Positions 18,772 to 26,844 are shown, counted from the stretch's first letter. The stretch is DNA of 64,000 bases from an uncultured Chitinophaga sp. (GCF_946479755.1 NZ_CAMLHC010000006.1:245781-309780), one strand, 5' to 3'. Translations and numbers: made by a program. The notes: a model not told the origin generated them from the sequence alone.

Positions 18772-19533
18772 TCACATCATCGCCACTACGCGTGCCGGCG
18801 CCGCACTGGCGCCTTTGATCTTCAGCGGGAACACCGCCACCTTAAAACCATGAGGTGGCAACGCCCCCAGGTTCACCAGCTGCTCCATATGGCAGTATTC
18901 TTTCTGCTGACCCACCAGGTGCGCCTGCCAGAAGAAATCTTCCCTGCCCTCTGCTTTTGCCTTTTGTACCATATATTTCAGGGGAAGATCAAACCCCCAT
19001 TGATCAATTCCCATCACTTTCACACCCTGGTCTATCAGCCAGTGGGTAGCCTCTGCGCTCATACCGGTGCCGCGCATCGGGTACTCACGGGTACCAATGT
19101 ATTGGTCGCGCCCAGTATAAATTAATACGATCGTGCCCGGTTGGATAACAGCCCCCGTCTGTTGCAGGTTCTCCCGTATATCCGCCAGCGTTATCTCCTC
19201 GAAATCCGCCTTGTGGGTCATGTTGATCACCACACCATCGCCATAACACCATTCGAGTGGTACCTGGTCGATGGTTTTGGCAGGCTGACCGTTTACTTCC
19301 GGCGCATAATGCCACGGCGCATCAATATGTGTGGCGGCATGAACGCCCATGCTCACGATCTTATCATCTGCCCAGCCCTGAAACCCTTTGGGGAACAGCT
19401 TCGCCGGCAGGCCCAGGAAAAAACGGATCAGCGCCCGGCTTTGCCGGTGGGACTTGTGTTTGACACGAATACGCATAAACCAGGGATCCTGCTTATTGTA
19501 TTCGATCGTTTTAGACAGGTCAATGATTTTCAT
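18772..19533 (-). CDS. Cyclase family protein (kynurenine formamidase-like hydrolase)
   Basis: 253 residues. The metal-binding motif GVHAATHIDAPWHY (HxxxxHxDxPxH) marks the cyclase/KynB superfamily of Mn/Zn hydrolases that act on amides or cyclic esters. Further conserved parts are IDQVPLEWCYGDGVVINM and VMGIDQWGFDLP. The true substrate cannot be told: no tryptophan-catabolic neighbours are present. The gene lies 17 bp downstream of the HxpB-like phosphatase on the same strand, so the two probably share a transcript. Confidence 0.8.
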   Translation of the reverse strand: MKIIDLSKTIEYNKQDPWFMRIRVKHKSHRQSRALIRFFLGLPAKLFPKGFQGWADDKIVSMGVHAATHIDAPWHYAPEVNGQPAKTIDQVPLEWCYGDGVVINMTHKADFEEITLADIRENLQQTGAVIQPGTIVLIYTGRDQYIGTREYPMRGTGMSAEATHWLIDQGVKVMGIDQWGFDLPLKYMVQKAKAEGREDFFWQAHLVGQQKEYCHMEQLVNLGALPPHGFKVAVFPLKIKGASAAPARVVAMM

Positions 19534-19550
19534 GGTAATAACATGGGATT

Positions 19551-20213
19551 TTAGTGTTGCAGGAGTAGCGTCAGTCGCTGATCGTTGAAGTCCAGCAGGG
19601 AATCCAGCTGCATGTTGGCCAGCGCATAACGCGGATCATGGCGGTTATGCAGCTCGGGTACCACCACGGTGGTCATACGTGCCGCTTTGGCGGCGGTCAT
19701 ACCGGTAACGGAATCTTCAAAAGCGATACAATCCAGCGGATCGGCATGCAATGCCTTGGCGCAGGCCAGGTACACCGCCGGATGCGGTTTACCATAATCC
19801 TCGAACTCGGCAGAATATACCGCCTGGAAATATTCCCGGATATCAAGATGCGCCAGCACCGCTTCAATCAGCCGCAGGGGAGAAGAGGAGGCCAGTCCCG
19901 TTTTAAAACCTTTCGCTTTGAAAAATTCCAGGATATAGTGAAGCCCTTCCATCGCCTTGCCTTCCGCGATGATCTTAGCCGTTACGCTGTCAATGATTTC
20001 ATTGGTGACCTGCTCAGCGCTTTTGCCCTCCCACTTAAAATAGCTGTGCCAGTAGCTGACCACCTCCCGCGTGCGAAGACCGGTGGTTTTGTGGGTCAGT
20101 TCGGGGGACAAGGTAACGCCCACCGTCGCAAAAACTTCTCTCATCGCGATGCCCCACAGCGGCTCAGAGTCCACCAGCAGGCCATCCATATCAAATATTA
20201 CCGTATTGATCAT
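19551..20213 (-). CDS. hxpB: HAD-superfamily sugar-phosphatase, HxpB/beta-phosphoglucomutase type
   Basis: 220 residues. HAD motif I is FDMDGLLVDSEPLWG (nucleophile and acid Asp), motif II GLASSSPLRLIEA, and motifs III/IV KPHPAVYLACAKAL with CIAFEDSVTGMTAAKAA. The cap domain between motif I and II is of the C1 type. The DSEP(L/I)WG start is typical of E. coli YniC/HxpB, which dephosphorylates 2-deoxyglucose-6-phosphate and hexitol phosphates. Exact specificity is inferred from resemblance only. A TATCTTTG promoter element lies 18 bp upstream of the ATG, inside a 64-bp dyad. Confidence 0.8.
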   Translation of the reverse strand: MINTVIFDMDGLLVDSEPLWGIAMREVFATVGVTLSPELTHKTTGLRTREVVSYWHSYFKWEGKSAEQVTNEIIDSVTAKIIAEGKAMEGLHYILEFFKAKGFKTGLASSSPLRLIEAVLAHLDIREYFQAVYSAEFEDYGKPHPAVYLACAKALHADPLDCIAFEDSVTGMTAAKAARMTTVVVPELHNRHDPRYALANMQLDSLLDFNDQRLTLLLQH

Positions 20214-20218
20214 AATGC

Positions 20219-20282
20219 CATTTTACGCCGCAAAGATAATCATGGGAAGATGACCACCGCTGAATTCTTGCGGCGTAAAATG
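20219..20282 (-). promoter_or_regulatory. hxpB promoter within a 15-bp inverted repeat
   Basis: cattttacgccgcaa (20219-20233) is perfectly inverted at 20268-20282, 34 bp apart. The minus-strand -7 element TATCTTTG (20231-20238) overlaps the proximal arm, and the hxpB ATG is at 20213, giving a very short leader. The layout suggests an operator pair around the promoter. Confidence 0.6.
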
Positions 20283-20402
20283 ATGTTGACGGTAAAAGGA
20301 GCCAGGGGGGCGGATTTAGGTGAACCAGCAGGCGTTGCTTCACTTTGAGGCAGCCGGATCCCCCGGCAAAGGTGAGTGTGGAGGGTGCCCGCAACAGCTT
20401 TG

Positions 20403-20594
20403 TCAGTCTATAATCGCTCCTGCCAGCCCGACGGTCACCGCCATCACGACCCGGGCAATACTGCTCGCCAGGGAAGGAGTAGTAATGGCCGCTACCGGCG
20501 CTGTGACCAGGAATGCAATGATAAAAAGCAGGAGCAAAACCATCGGCAGGTAGATGACCATTCTTCGGGAAATTGATTTTCGGATGTTTTTCAT
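20403..20594 (-). CDS. Small two-TM membrane protein
   Basis: 63 residues. A basic N-terminus (MKNIRKSISRRM) is followed by two hydrophobic segments (VIYLPMVLLLLFIIAFLVTA and ARVVMAVTVGLAGAIID). No family recognised. Positive-inside charge distribution and the start codon position are consistent with a real small membrane protein, but there is no good ribosome-binding site and composition alone cannot prove it. Confidence 0.4.
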   Translation of the reverse strand: MKNIRKSISRRMVIYLPMVLLLLFIIAFLVTAPVAAITTPSLASSIARVVMAVTVGLAGAIID

Positions 20595-20710
20595 AGGTAA
20601 TCACATTTGAGATGGATGATCAGGGTATGGGCGTTAAAGTTTAATGAAAATAACAATTTATTTTAATGTGTTTATATGCACCATCTGTAATTATTTAAGT
20701 AAAACTCGCG

Positions 20711-20830
20711 AAGTGTAGCTTTTGAGGGCAAAGCATCGCCGCTTTGGGGCAAAGCTTATCGGAGTGTCGCTATGGGAACAAAGCATCTGGGTGTCACTTT
20801 GAGGGCAAAGCATCGGGGTGTCACTTTCCG
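20711..20830. repeat. Degenerate tandem repeat, about 27 bp unit
   Basis: Four or five imperfect copies of a unit close to gtgtcactttgagggcaaag plus catcgg. The core caaagc follows gg or aa near 20728, 20749, 20778 and 20805. Flanks up to 20940 are GC-rich, non-coding and without recognisable features. Confidence 0.7.
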
Positions 20831-21085
20831 AACAGGCTCACGGGAGTTTTCACTTTTACAGCCAGGCCCGCCAGGTGCGTCCTGAGCTGGACCAAAGCTC
20901 AGCGGCATGGCATTTCCGGCGCCGTTTCTCCATAACAAAATGTTATCCGCGATAAGCGAAGGTTATAATGAAGGTATAGTTGATTAAATATATAATATTG
21001 ATTATCAATTGATAAGAAGGGATTTTGTTACTTTTTGCCCATTTTCGTCCCCGTTTCTTCCCCCATTTTTCAGGTAAAAAAATTT

Positions 21086-21115
21086 TTGGAAAGACGAAGG
21101 GCATTTTTATCTTTG
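21086..21115 (+). promoter_or_regulatory. Promoter of the sulfite reductase operon
   Basis: TTG at 21086-21088, a spacer of exactly 19 bp, then TATCTTTG at 21108-21115: a full match to the Bacteroidota housekeeping promoter TTG-N19-TAnnTTTG. Initiation near 21122 would place the short leader ORF about 20 nt from the 5' end. Confidence 0.82.
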
Positions 21116-21142
21116 TATTACTCTACTAAAATTATAGGAAAT

Positions 21143-21220
21143 ATGGGTAATAAGGAAGCGCAGATGATGGACAACCACTATAATTGTTGTTGCAGAGCAG
21201 CAGCAGCGGAACGCGTGTAG
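21143..21220 (+). CDS. Polycysteine leader peptide of the siroheme reductase operon
   Basis: 25 codons from ATG 21143 (preceded by taggaaat), or 18 codons from ATG 21164 (preceded by aaggaagcg). The peptide ends NHYNCCCRAAAAERV. Three consecutive Cys codons (tgt tgt tgc, 21185-21193) are followed by Arg and four Ala. The Cys codons also form the 5' arm of an RNA hairpin (21185-21193 with 21197-21205). A classic intrinsic terminator follows 50 bp after the stop, and the siroheme reductase gene comes next. By analogy with amino-acid attenuators and polycysteine leaders known in mycobacteria, this should sense cysteinyl-tRNA supply. Size and context, not homology, support it. Confidence 0.72.
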   Translation: MGNKEAQMMDNHYNCCCRAAAAERV

Positions 21221-21269
21221 TATGCAACACAGATAAGTTTATTTAATAACACTCATCTCAGTTATACAC

Positions 21270-21298
21270 AGCCTCCGCCCACAGCGGAGGCTTTTTTT
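21270..21298 (+). terminator. Attenuator terminator ahead of the reductase gene
   Basis: A 9-bp stem (agcctccgc 21270-21278 with gcggaggct 21284-21292), 5-nt loop, then seven Ts. It lies between the polycysteine leader ORF and the reductase ATG at 21344, so it can only work as an attenuator or must be read through. gcgga at 21206-21210, at the end of the leader ORF, is complementary to tccgc in the left arm and could form a short competing helix. Confidence 0.82.
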
Positions 21299-21343
21299 AC
21301 CACCAAGTACCACGATTTTTACCACCACCTGAAAATACTTTAT

Positions 21344-23455
21344 ATGCAAAGCTTCAGAACAGAACTTGAAAATCCCATTGTACAACAGGATATCATCGAC
21401 CTGGAGAAGAAGATCCGCCTGTTCCGCGAAGGGGCTATCACGGACGAAAAATTCCGTAGCCTTCGGCTGGCGAGAGGGGTGTATGGTCAGCGTCAACCCG
21501 GTGTGCAAATGGTGCGCATCAAATTACCCTATGGTAAAATGACACTGCAACAGTGGAAACGTATTACAGAAGTATCCGACGAATATGCTACCAGCAACCT
21601 GCACCTGACCACCCGCCAGGATGTGCAGATACACTACGTGAGCCTCGACAGAACGCCGGAACTGTGGCATACGCTGGAACAGGACGAAATCACCATCCGC
21701 GAAGCCTGCGGTAACACCGTACGTAACGTCACCGCTTCCGACCGCGCCGGCATCGACCCGGAGGAACCGTTTGATGTAACACCCTACGCAGACGCTACCT
21801 TCCGCTACTTCCTGCGCAACCCTGTCAGCCAGGAAATGGGCCGTAAAATAAAAATCGCTTTTTCCTCTTCTGATAAAGATACTGCCTGGGCTTTCATGCA
21901 CGACTTCGGCATGATCCCCAAAGTGAAAATCATCGACGGCAAAGAAGTAAGAGGCTTCAAAGTATTGGTAGGCGGCGGCCTGGGCGCACAGCCCTTCCTC
22001 GCTAAACCGGTATATGAGTTCCTGGAAACAGACCTCCTCATCCCTTACATCGAAAACGTATTACGTGTATTCGACCGCTACGGCGAAAGGACCAGCCGCA
22101 ACAAAGCCCGCATGAAATTCCTCATCCAGAAAATAGGCATGGAGGAATTTGAACGGCTTATCAAAGAAGAATACAAAGCGGTGAAAGTGAAAAGTGTGCC
22201 GGTAGATGCCGCCGCATGGCCGGAAACACAACCACCCGTGATTGGTGACATCCCCGCTTACACCATCAAAAATCCGGCGAAATACGAAGCCTGGAAAAAA
22301 ACCAATGTATTCGAACAGAAACAGAAAGGCTACTACGGCGCTTATGTGAAAATTACCCTCGGCAATATCGGCTCCGCTATCAGCCGCCAGCTGATAGAAG
22401 CGCTGCGCCCGGTGATAGCAGACGATGTGAGAGTGACCGCCAATCAGGGCCTGCTGCTGAAGTTCATCCTGCCGGAACACCTGCCTTATGTGTACAGCGC
22501 CCTGGAAGCAGCCGGCTTCGCTGAACCGGGATTTGACAGCATCGCGGACATCACCGCCTGCCCCGGCACAGATACCTGCAACCTCGGTATCTCCAACAGC
22601 ACCGGCATCTCCAAAGTACTGGAATCCGTTATCACCGACGAATTCCCCGACCTGATCTACAACAAAGACATCAAAATAAAAATCAGTGGCTGTATGAACT
22701 CCTGCGGCCAGCACGGTATCGCCAGCATCGGCTTCCATGGTTCCTCCATGAAAAGCGCCGGTAAAGTGCTGCCAGCCCTCCAGGTACTGCTGGGCGGTGG
22801 TATCGTAGGCGACGGCGTAGGACGCGTAGCGGATAAAGTGATCAAAGTGCCCAGCCGCCGCGGTCCCGACGTACTGCGCAGCCTCCTGCACGATTACGAA
22901 ATCAATGGCGCGGAAAATGAACTGTTCAACGATTACTACGACCGTCAGGGTGAAAAGTATTTCTATGAACTGCTGAAACCTCTGGCCGACCTGTCTACAC
23001 TCACCCCGGCAGACTTTATCGACTGGGGCCAGGTGGAAAACTATGCCACCGCCATCGGCGTGGGCGAGTGCGCCGGCGTTATCATCGACCTGGTAGCCAC
23101 CCTGCTGCTGGAAGCGGAAGAGAAAATCGAACTCGCTACCCTCGCCATCAGCAAAGGCGCTTATGCAGACGGTATCTATCACGCCTACTCTTCCTTTGTT
23201 CAGGGAGCTAAAGCGCTGCTGCTCGGTGAAGGCGTCAGCGGCAACACCCAGATCGGCATTGTCAACGATTTCGATAAACACTTCGTGGCTACCGGTAAAT
23301 TCAGCTTCGAAACAGACTTTAAAACACAGGTTTTGCAGATTAACGGAAACGAGCCTACGGAAAGTTTCGCTAACACCTACTTCCAGCAGGCACTGACTTT
23401 TTACAATGCAGCACAGGTTTACCGGCAGAAAACCGCTGAACCGGCGCAGGCATAA
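21344..23455 (+). CDS. Siroheme sulfite/nitrite reductase with C-terminal HEPN-like extension
   Basis: 703 residues. It reduces sulfite (or nitrite) by six electrons using siroheme and a 4Fe-4S cluster. Two ferredoxin-like half-domains are visible, for example LPYGKMTLQQWKRITEVSD with NLHLTTRQDVQIHYV and the paired repeat GYYGAYVKITLGNIG. Cluster cysteines are in ACPGTDTCNLGIS and GCMNSCGQHGIAS (C-x5-C and C-x3-C). From about residue 560 an extra helical region (AEEKIELATLAISKGAYADG followed by IYHAYSSFVQGAKALLL) resembles a HEPN-type domain; this is absent from E. coli CysI. The siroheme genes downstream and the polycysteine leader favour sulfite as substrate. Confidence 0.88.
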   Translation: MQSFRTELENPIVQQDIIDLEKKIRLFREGAITDEKFRSLRLARGVYGQRQPGVQMVRIKLPYGKMTLQQWKRITEVSDEYATSNLHLTTRQDVQIHYVSLDRTPELWHTLEQDEITIREACGNTVRNVTASDRAGIDPEEPFDVTPYADATFRYFLRNPVSQEMGRKIKIAFSSSDKDTAWAFMHDFGMIPKVKIIDGKEVRGFKVLVGGGLGAQPFLAKPVYEFLETDLLIPYIENVLRVFDRYGERTSRNKARMKFLIQKIGMEEFERLIKEEYKAVKVKSVPVDAAAWPETQPPVIGDIPAYTIKNPAKYEAWKKTNVFEQKQKGYYGAYVKITLGNIGSAISRQLIEALRPVIADDVRVTANQGLLLKFILPEHLPYVYSALEAAGFAEPGFDSIADITACPGTDTCNLGISNSTGISKVLESVITDEFPDLIYNKDIKIKISGCMNSCGQHGIASIGFHGSSMKSAGKVLPALQVLLGGGIVGDGVGRVADKVIKVPSRRGPDVLRSLLHDYEINGAENELFNDYYDRQGEKYFYELLKPLADLSTLTPADFIDWGQVENYATAIGVGECAGVIIDLVATLLLEAEEKIELATLAISKGAYADGIYHAYSSFVQGAKALLLGEGVSGNTQIGIVNDFDKHFVATGKFSFETDFKTQVLQINGNEPTESFANTYFQQALTFYNAAQVYRQKTAEPAQA

Positions 23456-23482
23456 TTTGATCATCATTTAATACTACACATC

Positions 23483-24259
23483 ATGCAACAGATACAACCT
23501 AAACTCACATTGGTAGGCGCCGGTCCCGGCGATCCGGAACTGATTACCGTAAAAGGCATGAAAGCCATTCAGGAAGCGAAGGTAATCCTCTACGATGCGC
23601 TGTCCAGCAACGAACTGCTGGATTACGCTCCTGCCGGCTGCCTCCGCCGTTTCGTAGGAAAACGCGCCGGCATGCATGTGTACACACAGGATGAAATCAA
23701 CCGCATGATTGTAAAATATGCGCTCAGCTACGGTAGCGTGGTAAGGCTCAAAGGCGGCGACTCTTTCGTGTTTGGCCGCGGTCAGGAGGAAATAGCATTT
23801 GCACAACAATTTGGCATCACGGCAGAAGTAGTACCGGGTATCTCCAGTGCTATTTCTGTCCCCGGTGTCAATAAAATACCGGTGACAGCCCGCAACGTCA
23901 GTGAAGGCTTTTGGGTCATCACCGGTAATACCCGCAACGGCAACCTCTCCCGGGACCTCCAATACGCTATCCAGGCCAACACCACCGTAGTTATCCTCAT
24001 GGGAATGAGCAAACTGGCAGAAATAGCTGGTATATTTGCTGAAAGCGGCAGAGGTGATACCCCCGCCGCCATCATTCAGAACGGCACATTGCCCAATCAA
24101 CAGATCGGCATGGGCCGTGTGGCTGACCTGCAGGAGATTGCCGCCGCGCAACAGCTCTGCAATCCCGCCATCATTGTTGTAGGGGAGGTAGTACGATTTC
24201 ATGAAGATTTTGCCACCCTGCAATCCAGAGTAGCCGAAGAACTTAAAATCGCTGTATAA
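23483..24259 (+). CDS. cobA: Uroporphyrinogen-III C-methyltransferase
   Basis: 258 residues. It transfers two methyl groups from SAM to uroporphyrinogen III, giving precorrin-2 for siroheme. Motifs include LVGAGPGDPELITVKGMKAI, VVRLKGGDSFVFGRGQEEI and VVPGISSAISVPGVNKIPVT, all diagnostic. It starts 28 bp after the reductase, and its stop overlaps the next start (taATG at 24257-24261), so the three genes form one operon that makes the enzyme and its cofactor. Confidence 0.94.
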   Translation: MQQIQPKLTLVGAGPGDPELITVKGMKAIQEAKVILYDALSSNELLDYAPAGCLRRFVGKRAGMHVYTQDEINRMIVKYALSYGSVVRLKGGDSFVFGRGQEEIAFAQQFGITAEVVPGISSAISVPGVNKIPVTARNVSEGFWVITGNTRNGNLSRDLQYAIQANTTVVILMGMSKLAEIAGIFAESGRGDTPAAIIQNGTLPNQQIGMGRVADLQEIAAAQQLCNPAIIVVGEVVRFHEDFATLQSRVAEELKIAV

Positions 24260-24849
24260 TGGAAAATCAGTTATTTCCGGTTTTTTTTAAGCTCACCCGC
24301 CTCCACGTCCTCGTGGTAGGCGGTGGCAATATTGGACTGGAGAAAGCAAATGCCATCCTGCAAAACTGCGCGGAAAGCAATATCACCATCGTGTCGCTGG
24401 ACTTCCTGCCGGAACTGGAAGCCATCGCCCGGCATTACCCCAACGTGGAACTGATCCGCAAACCCTTTTCCTGCGGCGACCTGCTGGGAAAAGACCTGGT
24501 GATCGCAGCCACCAACGACAAAACACTGAATTATACCGTGTGGGAAAAAGCGAAAGGTGCGAAGGTGCTGATCAACGTGGCAGACACCCCGGAGCTGTGC
24601 GACTTCTACCTGGGATCTATCGTACAGAAAGGGAACCTGAAAATTGCTATCTCCACCAACGGGAAATCGCCCACCGTGGCCAAACGCCTCAAACAGGTGC
24701 TGCAGGAAGCGATCCCCGATACGCTCGATGAAGTATTACAAAAACTGCACATCATCCGTGACAAGCTGAAAGGAGATTTCGCCGCCAAAGTAAAACAGCT
24801 GAACAATATTACAGATGTGCTGGTGAAGCCGGAAAAAGAAAATGCCTGA
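24259..24849 (+). CDS. Precorrin-2 dehydrogenase / sirohydrochlorin ferrochelatase, Met8/CysG N-terminal type
   Basis: 196 residues. It oxidises precorrin-2 with NAD and may insert iron to give siroheme. The N-terminal Rossmann fold reads RLHVLVVGGGNIGLEKANAI, and DLVIAATNDKTLNYTVWEKA and ISTNGKSPTVAKRLKQVLQE match the Met8/CysG family. It overlaps cobA by one base. No separate ferrochelatase gene is seen here, so either this protein does both steps or the chelatase is elsewhere. The stop abuts the DUF488 gene on the other strand. Confidence 0.9.
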   Translation: MENQLFPVFFKLTRLHVLVVGGGNIGLEKANAILQNCAESNITIVSLDFLPELEAIARHYPNVELIRKPFSCGDLLGKDLVIAATNDKTLNYTVWEKAKGAKVLINVADTPELCDFYLGSIVQKGNLKIAISTNGKSPTVAKRLKQVLQEAIPDTLDEVLQKLHIIRDKLKGDFAAKVKQLNNITDVLVKPEKENA

Positions 24850-25191
24850 TTAACCCTTTAACACATCCAGCAATACCTGCGCCTGGTTGTGGACCGTATC
24901 TTTAGCCCCATACAACAAGGTTACCCGGTGATGTTTAGCCCGCTGCCGGATACCATCCAGTAATTCCTTTTTGTCTTTCAGCTCCGCCAGATAACGGGTA
25001 CGGAACTCGTCAAATTTGCCGTCCTCATGATGAAACCATTTCCGCAACGCATCGCTCGGCGCAATATCTTTCAGCCACTCGTCCACATGAGCTTTGTCTT
25101 TGGATAATCCCCGCGGCCATAAGCGGTCTACCAGGATACGATATCCGTCACTTTCGGAAAAATCTTCATATACGCGTTTGGTCTGTATCAT
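24850..25191 (-). CDS. DUF488 family protein
   Basis: 113 residues. It matches the YeaO/DUF488 family throughout: RVYEDFSESDGYRILVDRLW followed by PRGLSKDKAHVDEWLKDIAP, then WFHHEDGKFDEFRTRYLAEL and VTLLYGAKDTVHNQAQVLLD. The biochemical function is not established. Its stop codon lies directly against that of the siroheme gene with no spacer, so the two transcripts converge and must overlap. Confidence 0.88.
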   Translation of the reverse strand: MIQTKRVYEDFSESDGYRILVDRLWPRGLSKDKAHVDEWLKDIAPSDALRKWFHHEDGKFDEFRTRYLAELKDKKELLDGIRQRAKHHRVTLLYGAKDTVHNQAQVLLDVLKG

Positions 25192-25244
25192 ATTCTCATA
25201 ACGGCCGGAAGGCCGGAAAAGTTTTACGTATTATCTTTACCGTT

Positions 25245-25943
25245 ATGCAAAATAATCAGGAAATCATCGATGCTACGGTAGCATATGTAAAAACCTCCCT
25301 GGAAGGAGCAGAGGGAGGCCACGACTGGTGGCATATTTACAGGGTATGGCAGCTGTCCCGGCAGATCGCCGCCCATGAAGCAGCAGCAGACATGCTGATC
25401 GTAGAGCTGGGCGCTTTGTTGCATGATATTGCAGATTCCAAATTCCACAATGGCGACGAAAGCATCGGCCCGGCACGCGCCCGCGCTTTTATGGCATCAC
25501 AAGGCTTGTCGGAAGAAGTCATTGTCCATGTGGAAAACATCATCCGGTATATTTCTTTTAAAGGCGGACATAATGACAACGCCTTCCGTTCCCCGGAACT
25601 GAGTGTCGTGCAGGACGCGGACCGGCTGGATGCTATCGGCGCCATAGGAGTAGCCAGGGCCTTTAACTACGGCGGATTTAAGAACAGGGCCATCTATGAC
25701 CCGTCCATTGCACCCAATATGACCATGACGCGGGAAGAATATAAAAGCAACGCATCCCCTACCATCAATCACTTCTATGAGAAGCTGCTGCTGCTCAAAG
25801 ACCGTATGAACACCGCCACCGGCAAGGCAATGGCGGCAGAACGGCACCAATTTATGGAAGCGTTCCTGGAGCAGTTTTATAAAGAAACGATGATAGACAG
25901 GATTACCGCTGGTTTTCCCTCAGACAGATCAGAACAGCGATAA
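25245..25943 (+). CDS. HD-domain phosphohydrolase
   Basis: 232 residues. The HD-domain metal ligands are in GHDWWHIYRV, LGALLHDIADSK and VVQDADRLDAIGAIGVARAF (H...HD...D). It resembles the YpgQ/YedJ subfamily, for which nucleotide pyrophosphohydrolase activity has been described, with the typical RYISFKGG insertion and the C-terminal FYEKLLLLKDRMNTATGKAM stretch. The natural substrate is not certain. A strong terminator follows. Confidence 0.86.
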   Translation: MQNNQEIIDATVAYVKTSLEGAEGGHDWWHIYRVWQLSRQIAAHEAAADMLIVELGALLHDIADSKFHNGDESIGPARARAFMASQGLSEEVIVHVENIIRYISFKGGHNDNAFRSPELSVVQDADRLDAIGAIGVARAFNYGGFKNRAIYDPSIAPNMTMTREEYKSNASPTINHFYEKLLLLKDRMNTATGKAMAAERHQFMEAFLEQFYKETMIDRITAGFPSDRSEQR

Positions 25944-25960
25944 AAAGGAACAGGCAGCAT

Positions 25961-26004
25961 AAAAAGCATCCCGTTTGATCATTATATCAAACGGGATGCT
26001 TTTT
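25961..26004. terminator. Bidirectional terminator after the HD protein
   Basis: A perfect 19-bp stem (25961-25979 with 25986-26004), 6-nt loop, A/T flanks. It separates the HD gene from the converging thioesterase. Confidence 0.93.
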
Positions 26005-26074
26005 ATAATAATATATGCATTGGGTTGCGGGCACTTCCCGGAGAATCAGGAGCAGCCGTAACGATCAAAGAAAA

Positions 26075-26596
26075 TTATTTGTCGAAAAACAACGCTTTCA
26101 GCTCGTCGGCATCTTCCGGTTTCATCTTGCCGCCAAGAATAAGCCGGAGCTGACGGCGGCGGAGGGCGCCATCATATAATCTTTTTTCCTCTTCTGTGTC
26201 GGTCACAATACCAGGCACGGGACGGGAGTTGCCGTTGGGGTCGAGGGCCACAAAGGTCATGAACGCTTCATTGGATTTGTAGCGGTATTGCTGTACCGGA
26301 TCTTCTCCCCACACGCGCATGTGTACTTCCATGGAGGTATTGAAAGCGCGGCTAACCTTGGCTTCAATATGTACCACATTTCCCAGTTTGATGGGATTCT
26401 CGAAAGAAATATTATCAACGGAGGCGGTGACCACAGGGGCGCTGCAGTGTTTCATACAGGCCAGTGCAGCAGCGATGTCCATCCAGTACATCAGGCGGCC
26501 TCCCATGAGGTTGCCGAAAGTATTGGTATCGTTGGGCAGAACCAGTTCCGTCATCTGTATGAGCGAATCCTGCGCTCTCTTAGGCGTTAAAGTCAT
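26075..26596 (-). CDS. Acyl-CoA thioesterase, hotdog fold
   Basis: 173 residues from ATG 26596. The in-frame TTG at 26623 lies inside the TAAATTTG promoter element and cannot be the start. Hotdog core: NDTNTFGNLMGGRLMYWMDI with AAALACMKHCSAPVVTASVD, the YciA/BACH-type signature, then FENPIKLGNVVHIEAKVSRA and MEVHMRVWGED. The family hydrolyses acyl-CoA to free acid and CoA. A C-terminal helical tail runs YDGALRRRQLRLILGGKMKP. Chain-length preference is unknown. Confidence 0.9.
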   Translation of the reverse strand: MTLTPKRAQDSLIQMTELVLPNDTNTFGNLMGGRLMYWMDIAAALACMKHCSAPVVTASVDNISFENPIKLGNVVHIEAKVSRAFNTSMEVHMRVWGEDPVQQYRYKSNEAFMTFVALDPNGNSRPVPGIVTDTEEEKRLYDGALRRRQLRLILGGKMKPEDADELKALFFDK

Positions 26597-26620
26597 CTTT
26601 TTATTTATGTATTTCGGACG

Positions 26621-26628
26621 CAAATTTA
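26621..26628 (-). promoter_or_regulatory. -7 promoter element for the thioesterase
   Basis: Reads TAAATTTG on the minus strand. It fixes the start codon at 26596, with a leader of about 18 nt. No -33 TTG at 19 bp. Confidence 0.6.
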
Positions 26629-26804
26629 CAGTTTCTATTTGTTAGGAACGAAAGTCTCTGTAATAACAACCGGTATTAATGCAGGTTTTTAACAAATAAT
26701 TTCCCTCGCTTGAAAATTCTTTAAAACGCGCTGTGGTTCAATGATAAGAGCTGAACAGAAACCCGCAAAAATTAACAAACAAATAAAGCCACTGCGTAAA
26801 AAAC

Positions 26805-26834
26805 TTGGGAGCGAAGCAAATTTGTGTAACTTTG
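26805..26834 (+). promoter_or_regulatory. pyrG promoter
   Basis: TTG at 26805-26807, a 19-bp spacer and TAACTTTG at 26827-26834, a full consensus match. Initiation near 26841 gives a leader of about 95 nt. Confidence 0.83.
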
Positions 26835-26844
26835 CATGACCTCC

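Noticed and set aside
20711..20830. CRISPR array
   Set aside because: Unit lengths vary and copies touch without spacers; no cas genes.
20744..20935. Short ORFs within the gcaaagcatcgg repeat tract on both strands
   Set aside because: They arise from the repeat and neighbouring GC-rich DNA; no ribosome-binding site or family.
22061..23467. A 468-codon open frame opposite the reductase gene
   Set aside because: Shadow; cysteine motifs and siroheme ligands are on the plus strand.
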